64,000 bases of DNA, from contig VXBM01001211.1 of NCBI GenBank assembly GCA_013400155.1, positions 67,162 to 131,161 on the forward strand. Reading direction: 5' to 3'. The stretch comes from Helopsaltes ochotensis. Its lineage: Eukaryota; Chordata; Aves; Passeriformes; Locustellidae. Below, one piece after another: positions 24,249 through 38,872 of this stretch. The notes below the pieces were generated by a model. It saw nothing but the letters and a program-made list of their open reading frames with translations, did no database searches and had not been told where the DNA came from. Every line of letters begins with the position of its first letter. Position 1 is the stretch's first letter. The translations under genes were made by a program, and so were the position numbers.

Positions 24249-25495
24249 GCATCCCACACACCCCCAGGAAACCAAATGTGAACTGCTGAGTTTCATATGT
24301 CATTGTCAGGCTTTCCTGTGGTGGAGAACATGGAGCCTGCCCTCAGATCCATTCAGCTTTGTTTGAAACTGTGTATATGCAACCATTGCATTTGCCAGTA
24401 GTGCAAGTACACTCCCATTAAAGAAAATAGAGTTAGATAAATGACAAGTGCTTTGGAAATTGCCCAGTGCTAGATGTTACAGAGGATGGGAAAAAAGCAG
24501 GTAACCAATGGGATGTGAAATGTTTTCAGAATAAAAAAAAAGTGACATTAGAGATCCATTGGTTCTGTACCTCTAAATTTGAAAAAAAAAAAAAGATAAA
24601 TAGATAAATCCATCAGTTTGGAGTTCAGGTGGCCTGGGATACTCAGCAGCATACAACAAGCTGCTGCTCCCTGCATCTGGAGGTGTCAGCAGGAATGGCA
24701 AACAAGCACTACCAGCAATAGGAATGCTAAGCCTGAATATTCAAGTGAGGGACATTTTTGTAAGTACCTCTCTGGTAACCACATTTGATGTATTTTCTGC
24801 CTTCAATTTCCCCTCTTTCAGAGAAAAGAGATGGGACTACTATTCCTTGCTCTACAGGTGTAGGCAAATCTAATGGATTTGACTCCAGTGCTATAAGAAG
24901 AGCTACAGAAGTGTTTTTGAATCTCGGTGTGGTCACTGGATCCATCCTTAAGTCTGTCAACTACCTGCAACCTGAATAGTAATTTCCACAGAATACTTTC
25001 TGTCTATGCAATTATACACAATCATATCTGATTTTCCAGTGAGGAAATTTAATAATATTTTATATTTTTCCTTTTTTTCCCTGTATGCTCCAAATCATTT
25101 TAAGCCCCAGTGTACTAGGTCACCACTAACTAAGGAATGGAACTTTATTGGCCAGATGGGCCAGATGAGTTTCCTCTGGCTCATATTCCTATTGCATTTT
25201 CACTGCAGAAAACATCTCAGTTGGTCCTACACTGACCTTGAAAAGAAAAGAATAAATGGATAATGGCGCTGTGACAACAGATAATCCTTGAATGTATAAA
25301 AAAATTATATAATATGACATTATTAATTACTACATATACAGTATGCAGTAAGATACTATGCAGGAGAGTATCAATTTTTGTTACTAAAAATGGTAAAGGA
25401 GTGGGGGTTTTTAGGGAGGCCATGAGAGTGTCCATGAGGAGCAGAAAATTCCTGTGTGTCTGTTTCAATAATCATTCAGGCTACAGACAATTTAC

Positions 25496-25702
25496 CTGCT
25501 GGCCTGGTTTGAGCGGTGATAGTGTTATTCCCTGTGTATTGATCACTGGGAGTATCTGGTTGCCGATGACAGTGGCGATGATCTGACCCTGGGCATTGGT
25601 CAATAACTGTGGAGTTATCGGCTGCACCTGAAGTCCCTGAGCTCCACCTGCCGCCTGGCTGGACGGGACTGGATTAGGCATCAGTGGGATTGTTCCAATA
25701 AT
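25496..25702 (-). CDS. POU6F2: POU6F2 internal exon, Gln-rich transactivation segment (window exon 2)
   Basis: This exon encodes 69 residues, from IIGTIPLMPNP to LSPLKPGQQ. It belongs to the glutamine- and proline-containing region N-terminal to the POU domain. The acceptor is TTTCTTCCAG before 25702 and the donor is CAG|GTAAA after 25496. It is 207 nt with phase 0 at both ends and can in principle be skipped in frame. It contains the motif QLLTNAQGQIIATVIG, which echoes QLVTNAQGQ-IIGTIP across the junction with the previous exon, so an old internal duplication is visible. There is no catalytic activity. The segment acts by recruiting transcriptional partners, as is general for this family. 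The reading stays open past the donor for only a few codons, which supports the exon end. Confidence 0.95.
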
Positions 25703-27339
25703 CTGGAAGAAACAACACAGGGAAAATGCACACATGCCACACATACTTGCCACACATAACTCCTTATATTCTGCATGTTGAATCAAACGTAGGTGATAAA
25801 AACACAGAGAGACTGGTAAGACAGACAGAGTGGGAAACAGTCATTCCTTTACTGGGGTGATGTGGACTTTCCAATTCATTTGTCACATCACATATCACCT
25901 GTACAATTTCCCACTGTCCACTGTCATCTGCAGCAAATCTGTTGTGGCTTAAGAGTCTGTGAAACAAATGCTGTGCCACACTCTGGGCCCTGGATCATGG
26001 TATGTTTCCACTATTCATTTTAACACAGACTGAAATAGATAAAAGTACCAGTCTTTTTGTCTTGCTTTCTACATCATCCACATAATGGGGCTTATGTAAT
26101 TTTACTTGATTTTCTGGTACTCTAGATGACCACCTAATCCCATGTGATCTCAGGAAGATACAAAGGGATAAGGGGATGCCGGATTAAGATATGTTCATAA
26201 AAATGCAGCTGGTTTTGGATGACAACTATGAAGTACAACACAACAGGAGGGTTGATGCCAGATAAAATACATTAGCTAACATTTCTGGGGCAAGCAGTTG
26301 CAGAAAGAGACACTTGTGACATGTCAGACTTGAGAATACACAGATTTCCTAAAATGTGAATGTGCCTGTAAAACTAATATTAGGATGAGATGTCAAACAG
26401 ATGTTGTAAGAAAGCTTGTCAGTCAATAAGCTGCTAGGATGGAGAAAGTTATGCTGTTGCAAGACTCTTTTTACAAGTATTAGAGAATCTGGAATAAACT
26501 TCTGATGAAACTTGGGCCTAAACCCAAACTTTTTCTTTATTTTTCAAACAGCAACATTCAAAGCTGGAGTCAAAGGATTTTTGCAACAGGAAGAAATAAA
26601 ATAAAAAAAGCACAGCACATCTCTATTTCCTTCACCTTCTCCTCTCTCTTTATCATAGCCTCCCTGAAAATATCTACCCCATTGTTAGACTTCCAGTCTG
26701 CCCTTTACAGAAATTCTTGCTTCTTCCTCTTTATTTTCAGCATTCACCCGACTGCGTTGTCCATTTTGATTCCTACTAGTATGACCCCAATTGTCCTGTG
26801 TACCTGACCACATATTGACCTACTGGGCTGCTAAGAAAGAGCATGGATTATGACTGCATTTTCCTTCTTTTTCCTCAATGGAGATAGAAACAGGGTAGTT
26901 TTTCACAGTCTGGTCTGCTGGTTCTCATTCCATTTGGAAGCTTAGTCATCTTTTTAGATCTCTTTGTTTCTGACAAATTTTATAGAAATTAACCAGCTGA
27001 TTCAAAGCCATTAAGTAGGCATGGAGAGCTGAATGGACGGAAAAAGAAAGAGAAGTATATATAGCACTAGACACAGAGTAGTTTCCCCATGAAAATAGGC
27101 TGAAGTGTTTCTAAGGAAACTCAAAAGCAAGTTTGTTCCCCAAACAAATATATGAAAAAAAATATATAACATTCCTATTGATTTCAACAATTAATTTATA
27201 TTATATCAATGCAACCCATCCAATACAGGGTAAAATTAGCTCAAAAATAACTTTTAGTGAAAACATCAGTTAGCTTTTTGGGCAGACCACCAAGTTTCTT
27301 TGTGTGAGTGCAAAAGTAGAACACTGAATCTCTTACTAC

Positions 27340-27890
27340 AGATACAAAATTAATACAGGTGTGAAAAGGATGGTGAACGGTGGATGTGAAGAGACATCAC
27401 AGAGATGTGAAGACCTCTGCCTACTGAAATCACCAGAAGTGACATACCACAACCCCAAAAAATCCATTCTTAAAGAAGCATCATGCAAAGATATCCAAGT
27501 AATTCATGCATAGCTGGTGGGGCAGGTGGCTTTCATCACCCTCTCCCATTATTAGGCTAAGATATGACTCCATTGAGTGACAGGGTCCTAACGAATGACT
27601 GCTCCTTCAGCAGTCACATCCAGTGATGTGTGTCTAGGGTAGGCTCAACCATGAAGTACTGGGTGACAACCTAAACTGACTCCTGGAGCAAGAGGAGTGC
27701 ACTTTGTTGGCTATGGCAGCTCAGATAACAAGCGGTGGGTGCTGCAGTCATCATCAATATACCAAACTTGCCCAGTTAGAAGGCCTTAGCATGGGAAGAC
27801 CAGAGAACCATAAGGTAAAGCAGGACAGGTCTCCTGTGGGAGAACCTGATAAAATGGCAAGCTACTAAGCTGTATTGTAAGAGCTGCGTA
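27340..27890. other. GC-richer unique intronic block, unidentified
   Basis: Less AT-rich than its surroundings, without recognisable repeat ends, splice-bounded frames or RNA structure. Possibly an ancient repeat. Confidence 0.35.
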
Positions 27891-29388
27891 TATCAAGTCC
27901 ATTCAAAAGACTGTAAAGATACATTTTAAGTTTTTAATGCATTGCAAAAAGGTAGACAATAAAAATTATTACCCCTATTTTACAGAGCATGAAAGGGAAG
28001 CACAGTGAAGCATATTCAGAGTTAGCCATCTAAGCTGAAATTTCCTGAAAGTTTCTCTTTGCAGACCACAGTGCTTTCTTTGATTTTATTTTATTTAAGG
28101 TGTCCCTAGCTGAATGGCAACTGCTTTCCTGTTCATGTGAGAAGATGGCTGTTCACTGAGGAGAGAGGCATTTATTTACATTATCAGATTTCAAATTGTT
28201 TTCTAAAATCAGACTTTCAGCATGAATGAAATACGACTGCAATGCAGTGCAACGCATAAATATCTCCCAGTTTCTGTGGCCTAACATATTTATGGGTAAC
28301 AAATGTATTTGTTCACTTTTAATATAATCTCACCAAACATAAGAAATAATCCTTCTTAATTTTATCAGCAGAGACATATCAAAGGCCTCCCCTTCCTTAG
28401 CCATGTTTGTAAAGGACACAACCTTGGACTGTCATTACTTCAATGTAACTTTAACTATCAAGGTCCTAATCCCAGCAAAGAAAAAATTGCTGTGTTGGTG
28501 TTACCAGTAATAGAAGTGTTTGCATTCACACTTAAAATGCATTTCTTGGACTACAGTTGGACATTTCATAGAATGACAATGCTGAAGTGGACAGTTTGTA
28601 AGGTCAGAAGCAGAAGGCCATCTATACGTATTAATGTGTGTCACACACCATACTGTACATGGCGTGCTGTACATGCACACAGACAGAAATGGAGCAGGAA
28701 AAACACAGATGGGAGAAGTGTTCCAGAAGGGCAAATGAGCAAACGCCCCCAGGGGTGTTACCCTAAGACCCAAGGATAAATCTTAATGGGAAACAGAAAC
28801 TTACTGAGGTTTCAGAAGATTTTATTTCCACTTTTACCAAAGTAAGTTCTTGTCTGGTTAAGAAAAAGATATCCACTTGTCTCTACTTAAACAACAGGGC
28901 TACTCATTATTGCATGCAGTTTTGAGATGGCTGAAATCAGATTCAGGTTTCCCCTTTCAAGTTCCCAGTTGTCCAAATACCCCCTCCTAAATATCCTAAT
29001 TGCTCACTGATTCACACATAAGAAGTACTACAACTGGATCCCTTCGTTAAACCTTGTGTGACTGATGTGATGGTGAGCCAGATCCCTCTTCCTTCTAATT
29101 TTGGCATGAAATTTCACCCTGGGCCTTGCTAAACTGTCCTCCTAAATTATTGTAAAAGTTGAAGACAATTTATGGTTTTAATACATTTGAATTTTGTCAA
29201 GAAATAAAACAAGGCCATGCCACAGGCTTGAGGCACTGGCGTGCCACAGTACAGACTTTTTAATTGCCAGTGATTTCCTGAGTCGGGAGGCATTGCTCCT
29301 TTCTAGGAAATGCTGCTACTTCGTATTATATTCAAAGATGGTTCAGGGATAATATGTGACAGGGACTCATCCCACAAGATACAGAGTA

Positions 29389-29566
29389 ACACAGGATGGT
29401 TTGAGTTGGAAAGGGCCTCTTAAAGACCATCTAGTTCAATTCCCCAACCATGGGAAGTGATGTATTTCACTAGACCACGTTGCTTAAAGCCCCATCCAAC
29501 CTGACCTTGAACACTTCCACAGTGAAACATCCACAGTGCTATGTCTTCTCTGAGACCAAGCAGAAT
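29389..29566 (-). mobile_element. CR1 LINE 3' fragment
   Basis: Read on the plus strand this is the reverse complement of a CR1 3' end. It contains GGTTTGAGTTGGAAAGGGCC, CTTAAAGACCATCTAGTTCA, CCCCATCCAACCTGACCTTG and AACACTTCCA. It is heavily 5'-truncated and its outer limit is approximate. Confidence 0.85.
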
Positions 29567-31564
29567 AGGCTTCTTACTCTGTCAGTTCTTAGACTTGAAT
29601 TTGTAAACAATCCTGCTTGTCAAAAATGTTCTTGAAGAAAAAAACCCCCACATCCTTAGAAGTTCTCATGCTACAAAAATATAGTTTGGAGAGCTTTAAG
29701 TGTATCTTTTATAATTCCTTTTATACATCAAACAACTGAAAGCAAATACTGTTCACAAAGGGGCTGCAAAACAGGTGTGATATGCAAAACAGCAATCAGA
29801 CAGTTTTGAAAGCCCAAGGGTTAATTCAAGGGATGCCCTTGTCAATGCTTCTCTAAGGGACTCAGGCACAGTAATCTGCACATAACTGTTGATTAAAATA
29901 AATTACACCAAGTTGTATCTTTCTGAGGTGCAGTTTCTTATATAAGTACAAAATGCAATGGAGGTGGAAGATATTTAATGTAAATTCAGACTTCAATGTT
30001 TTATAGAGACAGGGTTTTCATGCTTCTTTACCAATCACAAAGACTGCAATTCTGGCCCTCTTCAAGTGACAGGGTGTTGCCAGAATCCTTGGTGGAGTCA
30101 GATTATCCCTTCAAGTATTCGGTATGTTTCTTTTCTTTTTGTTCATGGATTAATAGCTATATCAATTGCATCAAGCTGCTTAGAGAGCAGTTTTTACAGA
30201 AATTAATTAGTATTTTTCTTCTTCCCAATATTAATTAAATTTTAAAAGTCAGTTGTTGGTTTCTAACTTGGTAAGAAATTTGAGGTGATTTTTAACAGCA
30301 TCTGAATATTTTCTACTTATCTATTAGAGTGAGTTTAGCACCCTAGGATTTCAAGATATCTGACATCAGATCTCTCAGATCTTACAACTTGGACCTACCA
30401 TTGCCAAGATGACTCCTGCAATAAAATTGTAAGGCTTGGCTTGCACATGAAATTAATTTGTTAACCTACACCTTCATACCAGGTTTAGGCCCAGTGGTCT
30501 TTGCCTACATATTCCTGCAAACTGGAAATTTATCTGCAATGAAAGAATAGCACACAATTAAAGCGAAGGTAAAATCCCAAGTAATGGACCATGGAGGGGA
30601 AAAATCCCAAATCCTCAGTATATCAATAATTTCTGTGAATATTACCCCCAATGGCAGGATAATGTCTTAACATTGATTAACTGAAAGTTAGTCAGTATTG
30701 TACCTTTAAACAGATTTCAGACTTGCTCAGTAAAGGTTTCATCTTAAAAATTAAATAGAAACATACGATGTCTTAAAAATCTGATCCTTTGAACAAGCAA
30801 TTCTTAAGAAAGAATACCATTAAAAAAAATCCATTCTTATCCTTCCTTCATATTTAATTGCCTTTGTGGTTTACTTTGTTGTAATACACAGGCTGAAATC
30901 ATGGACAGGAGCTGAGTGACTGCTCATAACTTCTAGGGAAAAATGTCTAATTGCAGCACTGCAGATACAAAAACAGATTTTGCGTAACTCCGTGACAGAC
31001 TAATAGATGATTTCCCAGTAGTGAGTCTTTCCTTCTGGCTCCTAATAAATCCATTGTGCCTTCACATTAGGTGAAGTTACCATGATACTCTAAAATGAAA
31101 CATACAACTGTTTTTTTATTAAGTTCTTCTCCTCTCCTCAGAAACAGGAATGGTGCCCTGCTTCATTGTTTTCCCCGCACAACCAAAGGAATATTACAAA
31201 CTGTAGCCAAATGGATGGTTCAACAGTTGCCTTTGTTTCTTCTCTGAAGTATAAGTAAAATCAAAGACCAGCCACATTAGTTTGTTTCTACTGTCAGCCA
31301 GGGCTGACATAAAGCAAATGGTGACATTTCATCTGAAAAATGTCTTTAACTATAAAAAGAAAATATTAAGTATTTTTAGTAGTATCATCAAAATAAAAAT
31401 CTCTTCTATTTGATCAATGTTAAAACTCTTTAAATATTGAAAGTTAATCAGTTTTGAAAAACAGAAGAACAACAACATAAAAAGAAAACAGAAAAGCAGG
31501 GAAAAGTGAAAGAAGCAACAGAAAAATTGTTCAGCAAAATGAGACAAACCACCACATACACATA

Positions 31565-32175
31565 GACACATGAGGGTGTTGGTGGATGAGACCTGGTGAC
31601 ATTTCTTGCAGCCCCAAAGGCCAACTGCATCCTGAGCTACATTAGATTTCCGGGGAAGTGTTTGTCTCCTTCTACTCTGCCCTCATCAAGCCCCACATGG
31701 AGTGCTGCCTCCAGCTCTGTAGTCTTCAGCACAAAAAAGACAGGGACCTTGCAGGTCCAGAGGAGGCCAAAAAGATGATCAGAGGGCTGGAGAATCTCTC
31801 CTATGAAGGCAGGCTGAGAGAGTTGGGACTGCTAAGTCTGGAGAAGAGAATGTTCTGGGGAGAATTTACAACAGCCTCCCAGTACATTAAGGGGGCCTAA
31901 ACACTGGATAGGGACTGCATTACCAGGGCATGTAGGACAAGGGATCCAAGGGGATGTTTAGATAAGATGTTAGGAAGAAAATTTTTACTATGAGGGTGGT
32001 GAGAACAAGTTGCCCAGGGAAGCTGTGGAGGCATCATCCCAGGAAGTGCTCAAGGCCAGGCCTGATGCGGCTTTGAGCAACCTGGTCTGATGAGAGCTGT
32101 CTCTGCCCATGGCAGGAGGTAGGAACTAGATGAACTTTAAGGTCCCTTCCAATCCAAACCATTCTATGATTTTGG
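31565..32175 (+). mobile_element. CR1 LINE fragment (end of ORF2 and 3' region)
   Basis: About 600 nt reading on the plus strand through CR1 landmarks. These are a CTCTGCCCTCATCAAGCCCC segment, ATGGAGTGCTGCCTCCAGCT, AGACAGGGACCTTGCAGGTC, TGAAGGCAGGCTGAGAGAGT, TTGCCCAGGGAAGCTGTGGA and AAGGTCCCTTCCAATCCAAA, then a TTCTATGATTT end. The short open frames inside are remnants of the ORF2 C-terminus and are interrupted. It is 5'-truncated and inactive, and clearly younger than the 16-kb copy. Confidence 0.92.
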
Positions 32176-35100
32176 GCAGTTTCACAAGCTATATTCAGAA
32201 GCTGCTTCTGTTCAGAGATATGGTCACTTTATCAGCATGAGTTATTCAAGGAGAAAATCTGAGGAGAAAATGACTGAGAAGATATACTAATGTGAATCTG
32301 CACAGGATTCTTTATCCTCTGTGCAGCTCCCGCTTTCTTAATCACAAACATGTATATGTATATATATACAGTAGCTATATAAATTATAAACACATAGACA
32401 CAGATATTTTTAAAAATACATATTATTTATTATCTACCAATATCAATAAACCCAGCTATTTATATGCACTATACTGCATATATATAATCTGCTGCCAATC
32501 TATACACTGAAAAACTGGAATCATGAATACAAAAAATAAACAATTTGCAGATTTCTTTTGAAAGTAATGCTATTCCATCTCTTTCATTGGAATAATGATG
32601 ATATGATTGTTGAACCTCATTCAGGATAAAACTAAGGCTGCCTTTTATCTTTCAAATTAGAAGTGGTATTAATTTATGCAAAGCTTGCAAATTTCCTTTA
32701 CTGCATTGTATTTCCCAATGACAGCTCAAAAAGATGGCACAACAAAATGCCATTTAGAGAAAAACACATCAAATAGTGATATTGGAAAAAGGCACCTATG
32801 AAATTATACTGCTGGGTCACCATTTTATGTAAGGAATTGTAATTTTCAAGGTTAATTATTGTTCATATATCATTCAACATATTGGATAGGTTATTGTTTG
32901 TAAGCATCATAATGGAACATTGAGTCCAACATTCTTCCTGATTTTCTCAATGCTTTTTTTTTTTAGAAAATAATGTTTGTACATTAACATCAAGCTATAC
33001 AGGAATTTATTTGTCATCACTGTAGGAATTATGTGGCAAAATTTTTCTTAAGCACACACTCATATTCTGGTAGTAGGAGCATGTGTACTGTCATAAAAAA
33101 GAATGATTTTTTTATCAAACATTCTGAATCACACAACATTTTCTCATTAGAAAAATATAAATATACGTAATTATCAAATTAAAGACTAAAAATTATATTG
33201 AGTGTTTGCTGAATTGTCCATTTTAAAGCAATCTGCTTATGAGATTTGACTTCCTTTTAAAAACAAGAATCAAATCAGGCATCAGAACCCTTAGAGGTCA
33301 TAGCTCTCTGAGTTGAGCAAAGCAGCTGTTGATTTTAATTAGATTTGCAGGTCCTCAGCATTTCTGAAAATCAGCTAGTGAGATTCTTATGAAAATACGT
33401 ATTATTTTACATATGTCTAGTATAAAATATTCTAGCAATATTTTTGTTTGTTATGACAACAGATCCATGATATGTTATGAAAGGACAGCCAATACTATCA
33501 TATTCGTTATGAAAAACCAGCCAGAATTTCTAATAACATTTGATGATCACTAAAAGAATTCACAACTAAATGTTTTTAGCATTTTACTGCTTGTCTCCCA
33601 AGCCAAAAATAGCTTTCCTGATTGCCGTGCAGATCTTTGTAGGGTGTGTACAAGCAAACACACTTATGTATGTATGGTTATGGGGTTTTTTTGATAAATC
33701 CTCTTGATAACCAAAAGTAATGGTATTAATTTTCTCAGGAATTAAATACATAGCAACTGGGCCAGAAGTGTGAATTTCTAGAATTAATAACAATGAAAAT
33801 ATTTTCATAAATATTCATTCACCCTTACTTTCTTTTCATGCAGGTGGCAATTTTCATATTCACCTCCAGAAGAATCACTGTTGTTTGGCTTCTCTGAAGA
33901 TTTCAATATCAACTAAGTATCAAACATCTCAGAGACAAGAAATCCCTGCTCTGAAATAAAATCTCTCAACCTTTTCAAGCTTTGTATCAGGCTGCAGCTG
34001 CTAACCCAAATATCAATTTGTGTCTTTAGATTTAGATTCCTTTAGAACAAAGATTGTCTCTTTTGAGCAGTAACGTTATTTCCTGCTACTTCTCTCTCAG
34101 AGCATAAAGAGTGGACTTGCTTCCAGCCACATCAGAATCTAACATACTGGACACACAGCACAAGAAAATGTAGGCATCCCCACACTTTGTAATATGTGCC
34201 ATGCTGAGCCATTCAAGGATAGCCTGGGAAACAAATTCCCATTTCTCAGCAAGCCTAACTAGGCCCAGCACAATGTGTGCCAATGTGATTAGGTTGCTTC
34301 CATGCTATGGTGACATTATCAGCTTGTTTGGAACTACCTTTACTACTTGGTACTGTATTGCACTGTACTGGCCTACTACAGAGAGGTTATCAAGAGGTGA
34401 GGAGCCAGAATGAGGCAGGATTTAGTAATTGCTCTACGATCCTGCGGTTTTTAAATAAGAACTGCTATTGAGATATATCCTTGTGCAGATATGAACAAGA
34501 TAATGTCCTCCACTGCCAAACAGTTTTCATTGAAGTAGTGTGGATTTAATTTTTCAAACTGTAATCTTATTCATTTCCAAAAGGAAAGTCACACACTACT
34601 GGTAATGTCTGTGTCTGGATGAGCAGGATTATTTCTGGTATTATACTTTTATTTCTTTCCCTTGATTGTTCTTTCAACGTGTTTTACATAGACAATTAAG
34701 CAGATGGCATGCTCTTCACTCTTCAGCAGATGATCTCCACAGTCACTGGTTTATCTTGTGATGTTATTCCTGAAAAGTTATACCACTAGAAGTATTATGG
34801 TCTTGCAAATGTATGCCAAATTTGACTACCTCAAAGACTTAGATTTCTTTTTAATTTTCATTGATGAAATTTTATAAGCAAACAAAAATATATTTTGGGA
34901 AATTTACTTTGAAAGCTTAATGATGTTTCATTCTGTCCTTGACTTGTTTGTTTAGAACATCAATAGATGTTTTCTTAGGTACTCCATGAGAAGCTGGACT
35001 GAAATCATTAACCATCAAATAATCTTCAGATGTAATCTTTAGAACCAGAGTTCTTTAATTAGATTAAAGGTCAAAGAATTTCTAGGCCATCAATATATTC

Positions 35101-37969
35101 TTGAATAATCCTCTTACCTCTTCTGACTATCAAATTACCTACTATATAAAATATTTATCAGAGATCACCAGATTTCTTAGTCTGTAATTCTTAAGGGTGA
35201 AATTAATTGCACATGTGGATTCATTAAATTATTTCAGATTTAGCCAAAATTCATTGCAAGAAGGCTAATATATATTGTAATCAATCAGTAGCAGTGATAC
35301 TCAGCATTGTTAGACAATCACATTTCTACAAATACTGTTATAAATCTTAAGCTTGCTGCACAGATGCCATGACTGTGGATGATATGGTGATTGTCTCTCA
35401 ACCCATAATCTCAACATAGCACCTCTACAAGATGACATTTGTCTAAATACAAAGTCATGCCCTACTTAGGTGATGTTTCTACAATTTTAGATCATCTAGA
35501 CTTCAGCAAAATAATATATAAAACTGTTGGTCTTATTAATTAAGAGTTGTAACTTTTACTGTGATAGTGTATGAAAGCTCAGGGAAAGGGTGAGATGAGT
35601 TACTGTTAAGTCGTACACAAATATACTGAAACACTTCCCAGTTTTGCAGGACATGAATTTCCTCCACAAGCAACTTTCTGACTACTGAGAACAAGGCACA
35701 ATGCTTATCACAGCACGACTATGATGGAACAAACCATCCTGGATTATCTCTCTACTATAGTGGATATCACTGTGGAAACCAATATTCCACCTATAAAGTG
35801 AAATTTTGCTATAATGCACTACAATTTTGTGGGAGTTGAAGACAAGGAGGGAAAATTCATTTCACTGAAAGAAGATGGGAAAACTTAGATAGATTGCATG
35901 TCAATTCTTGAATGGAAAATGGTCATGACTCCAACTTTCTAGATTTGAATGTTCAGGAATAAAAATCCTTCTTGAGATCAAATATAATTTCCTTTTGTCA
36001 TGCATTCATCACAGAGTTGATTGCTCTTTTTAGTACCAATGAAAATTTGCCAACTAAACATAAGCCAGGCATTAGTTCTTCTGACCTTGCAAGATTTGTT
36101 CTGGTCCCTGATTCAACACACTGCTCGACCAATCAGTTCACCTTTGAAAAGTTTAAATTCCAGGCTTTCATTCAGTCACCTGTAATATGCTCGTACTAAT
36201 ACTATTTACCTCCCCACCAGTACTCCTATAAGTCTTAAGTAATTTTTATAAGGCTACCTAAGAGATATGGAGGAAAAATATCAAAAAAAGTAGGGTATTT
36301 TTATGTTGAAAATGAAAATACACTCATCTGGTTGTCTTGAATATTAGTAGTGGGAACATGTGCTTCAGCTGAAAGCATAGTGACATTATCACATTATCAA
36401 ATGCGTCATTAATGTATTTCACCTGACCTGACAGAAGGAAGGAAAAGAAAGGTGCTCTGCTCACATCTTACTGCTTGGCTTAAATTTGTCCACTTTGAAC
36501 ACTACTCTATAGATATATTGCTGTAAATTCTGTAATACAGATACTTAGTATCTACCACGAATTCTCCTGATGCAATGGCACTTAATCAGGAGGGTAGCTA
36601 CCTGTGGGTCTGGAGATGAATATCCAGCATTCAGTCATTGCTGCCTTTCCACTGGCCATTCGAGCCTTTCTCAGGGATACCAATTAATTTTTGTATATTC
36701 ATGATGTTCCTACTGAAACAAATACTTAAAAATTACAGTTAAATCTAGCTAAATGATTCTCAAATTTAGGAAAGACATAGCCAGAGGCTGTGTTTATGAA
36801 CCTGTGAGGAGAATAGGTAGCTTAATTACCAGTTTCATTCAGGCCTTGTCCATTGGTCTGCTTAAGGAAGAGTTAAGTAACTATGATTTTCTTATTAAAA
36901 ATAGTGGTGGCCCTGAGGTAATCCCATCTTCAGCACCTACATTGCTACAGTGTGGTAGCCACTTGTGTACAGACAGGGAAATTAAAATTTGTTTATGTAT
37001 TTTTATATTAATTCAAACTGCTTTATATTTCCCTCCTGCTGTCAGCAGAGCCCACATCCCTGAGGCCTGTCCTGTGGAAGGTAGAACACAGAAAATTTTC
37101 TATTCTTGCATGTTGCCTCTGTAGCAGTCATAAAGGATTTCCTTTTCATCTGTAATTTGCAGGGCACCAAAGGTGAGTGGGTCCTTTACTTTTTTGGTGT
37201 AGAGAAAGGGAAGGATAAGGACAGAAAATCAGCTGTTTCCAGAATCCTTTCTCCATTTGTGTAGTTGTCACGTCTTTTGTCTATACTTTCATTTTCAGTT
37301 ATTTTGGGCAGGCCATTAGGTTTTGATATGTTAGAATAAGACCTTAGCACAGTGTTCCGGTGTGATTATTTATTCCATTCATGATTATGGGGATGCTGTA
37401 GACAATAATAACAATCCTATATACCATCAAAGAATTAAATTGTTATATTACAAAATAGTCTCACATTTCCTTAATTAAGATGATTGAAGACTGTGATGCA
37501 CTCTATCAAGACTTTCAAGTGGGATGCTACTGCTGCACTTTCTGACAATTTTTACTGGATTATATGTTCCTGAGAGAAGAACAAAGGGGATGCTATTTAA
37601 ACTTCATCAGTACTGAAATGCTTCCTTTGCAAAAGAAAAATACATTCATGCCATTTTAAACATGGTGTAAAATGTTGAAAATCATAGCCAAAAGCTGAGG
37701 TAAAAATGCAATGATAATTAAAACTGACCCTTATGTTTACAAATTATTTTAATTGTTTCCCTAGAGTATTGTTTTTCACATTACTCTTGCAGCTGTGGCA
37801 GCTGGGGTATCAGTGGACCTCAATGACTTGCACTGGATAAACAGATTCTTAGCAAGTTCAGAAGACATCTTTCACAGTTTACAGCTACAGCCCTCTTGCA
37901 GATGTTTCTCCACAGGATCATTCAGAGCACTTACATAGCTCAGCTTTGCCAATTCACACTTACAGTCAC

Positions 37970-38060
37970 AGAATCATGTTGGTTGGAAAAGACCTTTGAG
38001 ATCATCAAATCCAGCCATAAACCTAACACTGCCAAGTCCATAGCCTAATTCAGCCTCTCT
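37970..38060 (-). mobile_element. CR1 LINE 3' end fragment
   Basis: The plus strand shows CAGAATCATGTTGGTTGGAA, then AAGACCTTTGAGATCATCAA and CACTGCCAAGTCCA. This is the reverse complement of a CR1 3' terminus. It is very short. Confidence 0.8.
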
Positions 38061-38675
38061 CTCCTGCTATGTAATGCTTAATGTGGATAAGATTGAAATA
38101 AAACAAAAAGGTTCCTCATGGAGTGATGTACCATACTCAATGCTTTAAAGACCCAGAGAATCTAACCACAGAGATGTGTAAGGATTATCAGATACTGCTT
38201 CCTCCATTCAGGCTTTACCTTAATTTATGTAGCCTCCCTGTTAACAATCCAAAGAGCAAGATATTAAATAGAACCAAAAATGGTGGAATTTTCTATGAGG
38301 AGAACAAAGCAGAATGAGAGAAAAAAACAACAGCAAAATGAAACTTAGTTTTAAATATTGTCAAAATGCATTTGGTAGGTAAAAATGTTCTTGTAGTACA
38401 TTTTTTAAAAAAACAACTCAGTCTCAGTAATATGAAACTTCCAAATGCACTTCTTGTTTAATCTTGGAGCAATAGTGGAGAAGATTTCCTGGCATATGGG
38501 AATTACAGCAGAAGAATGAAGAGATGAGTGAAGTGAAAATGCCATAATATAATTCATATATGGCATGTTTTAAATGCAGGTAATCACAGACTTTAAAATT
38601 TAATAAGTCAAAGAATTGTGCTCATTTCTGAGACAGATTTGAATATATTAATTATCCTTGAAACAATATCAATAT

Positions 38676-38724
38676 TTGTGGGTCCCGTCCAACTCAACAT
38701 ATTCTCTGATTCTGTGATGATAGT
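38676..38724 (+). mobile_element. CR1 LINE 3' end fragment
   Basis: GTGGGTCCCGTCCAACTCAA followed by ATTCTCTGATTCTGTGATGA matches the very end of a CR1 (ACTCA..ATTCTGTGAT). Only the terminus remains. It lies about 150 bp before the assembly gap. Confidence 0.7.
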
Positions 38725-38776
38725 TGAGTTGATGCATCTACTAGCTTTTCCTTCTTCCCTCATTTCCCCATCCCTG

Positions 38777-38872
38777 CCATCACCTTACAAAAAAACCAAA
38801 CCACACCACAACACTACCACCACAAACAAAAAAAAAACCCAAAAACAAACCAAACCCAAAAAACCCATCTCA
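38777..38872 (+). repeat. G-free A/C-rich low-complexity tract abutting the gap
   Basis: Ninety-six nt contain no G on the plus strand, mainly AAAC, CCA and CAC units. The tract runs directly into the run of N. Confidence 0.9.

Larger units (their letters stand above)
13890..25495 (-). other. POU6F2: POU6F2 intron between Gln-rich exon and poly-Ser exon
   Basis: About 11.6 kb of intron. It holds the old CR1 at about 16020-17095 and the younger CR1 at about 18595-18822. A GC-richer unique block at about 23590-24060, a C12 run at 24237-24248 and A runs near 24533 and 24581 complete it. The remainder is AT-rich with nothing recognisable. Confidence 0.85.

Noticed and set aside
31596..31900. Plus-strand frames with protein-like sequence
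   Set aside because: They are remnants of the CR1 ORF2 C-terminal region within a truncated element, not a host gene.
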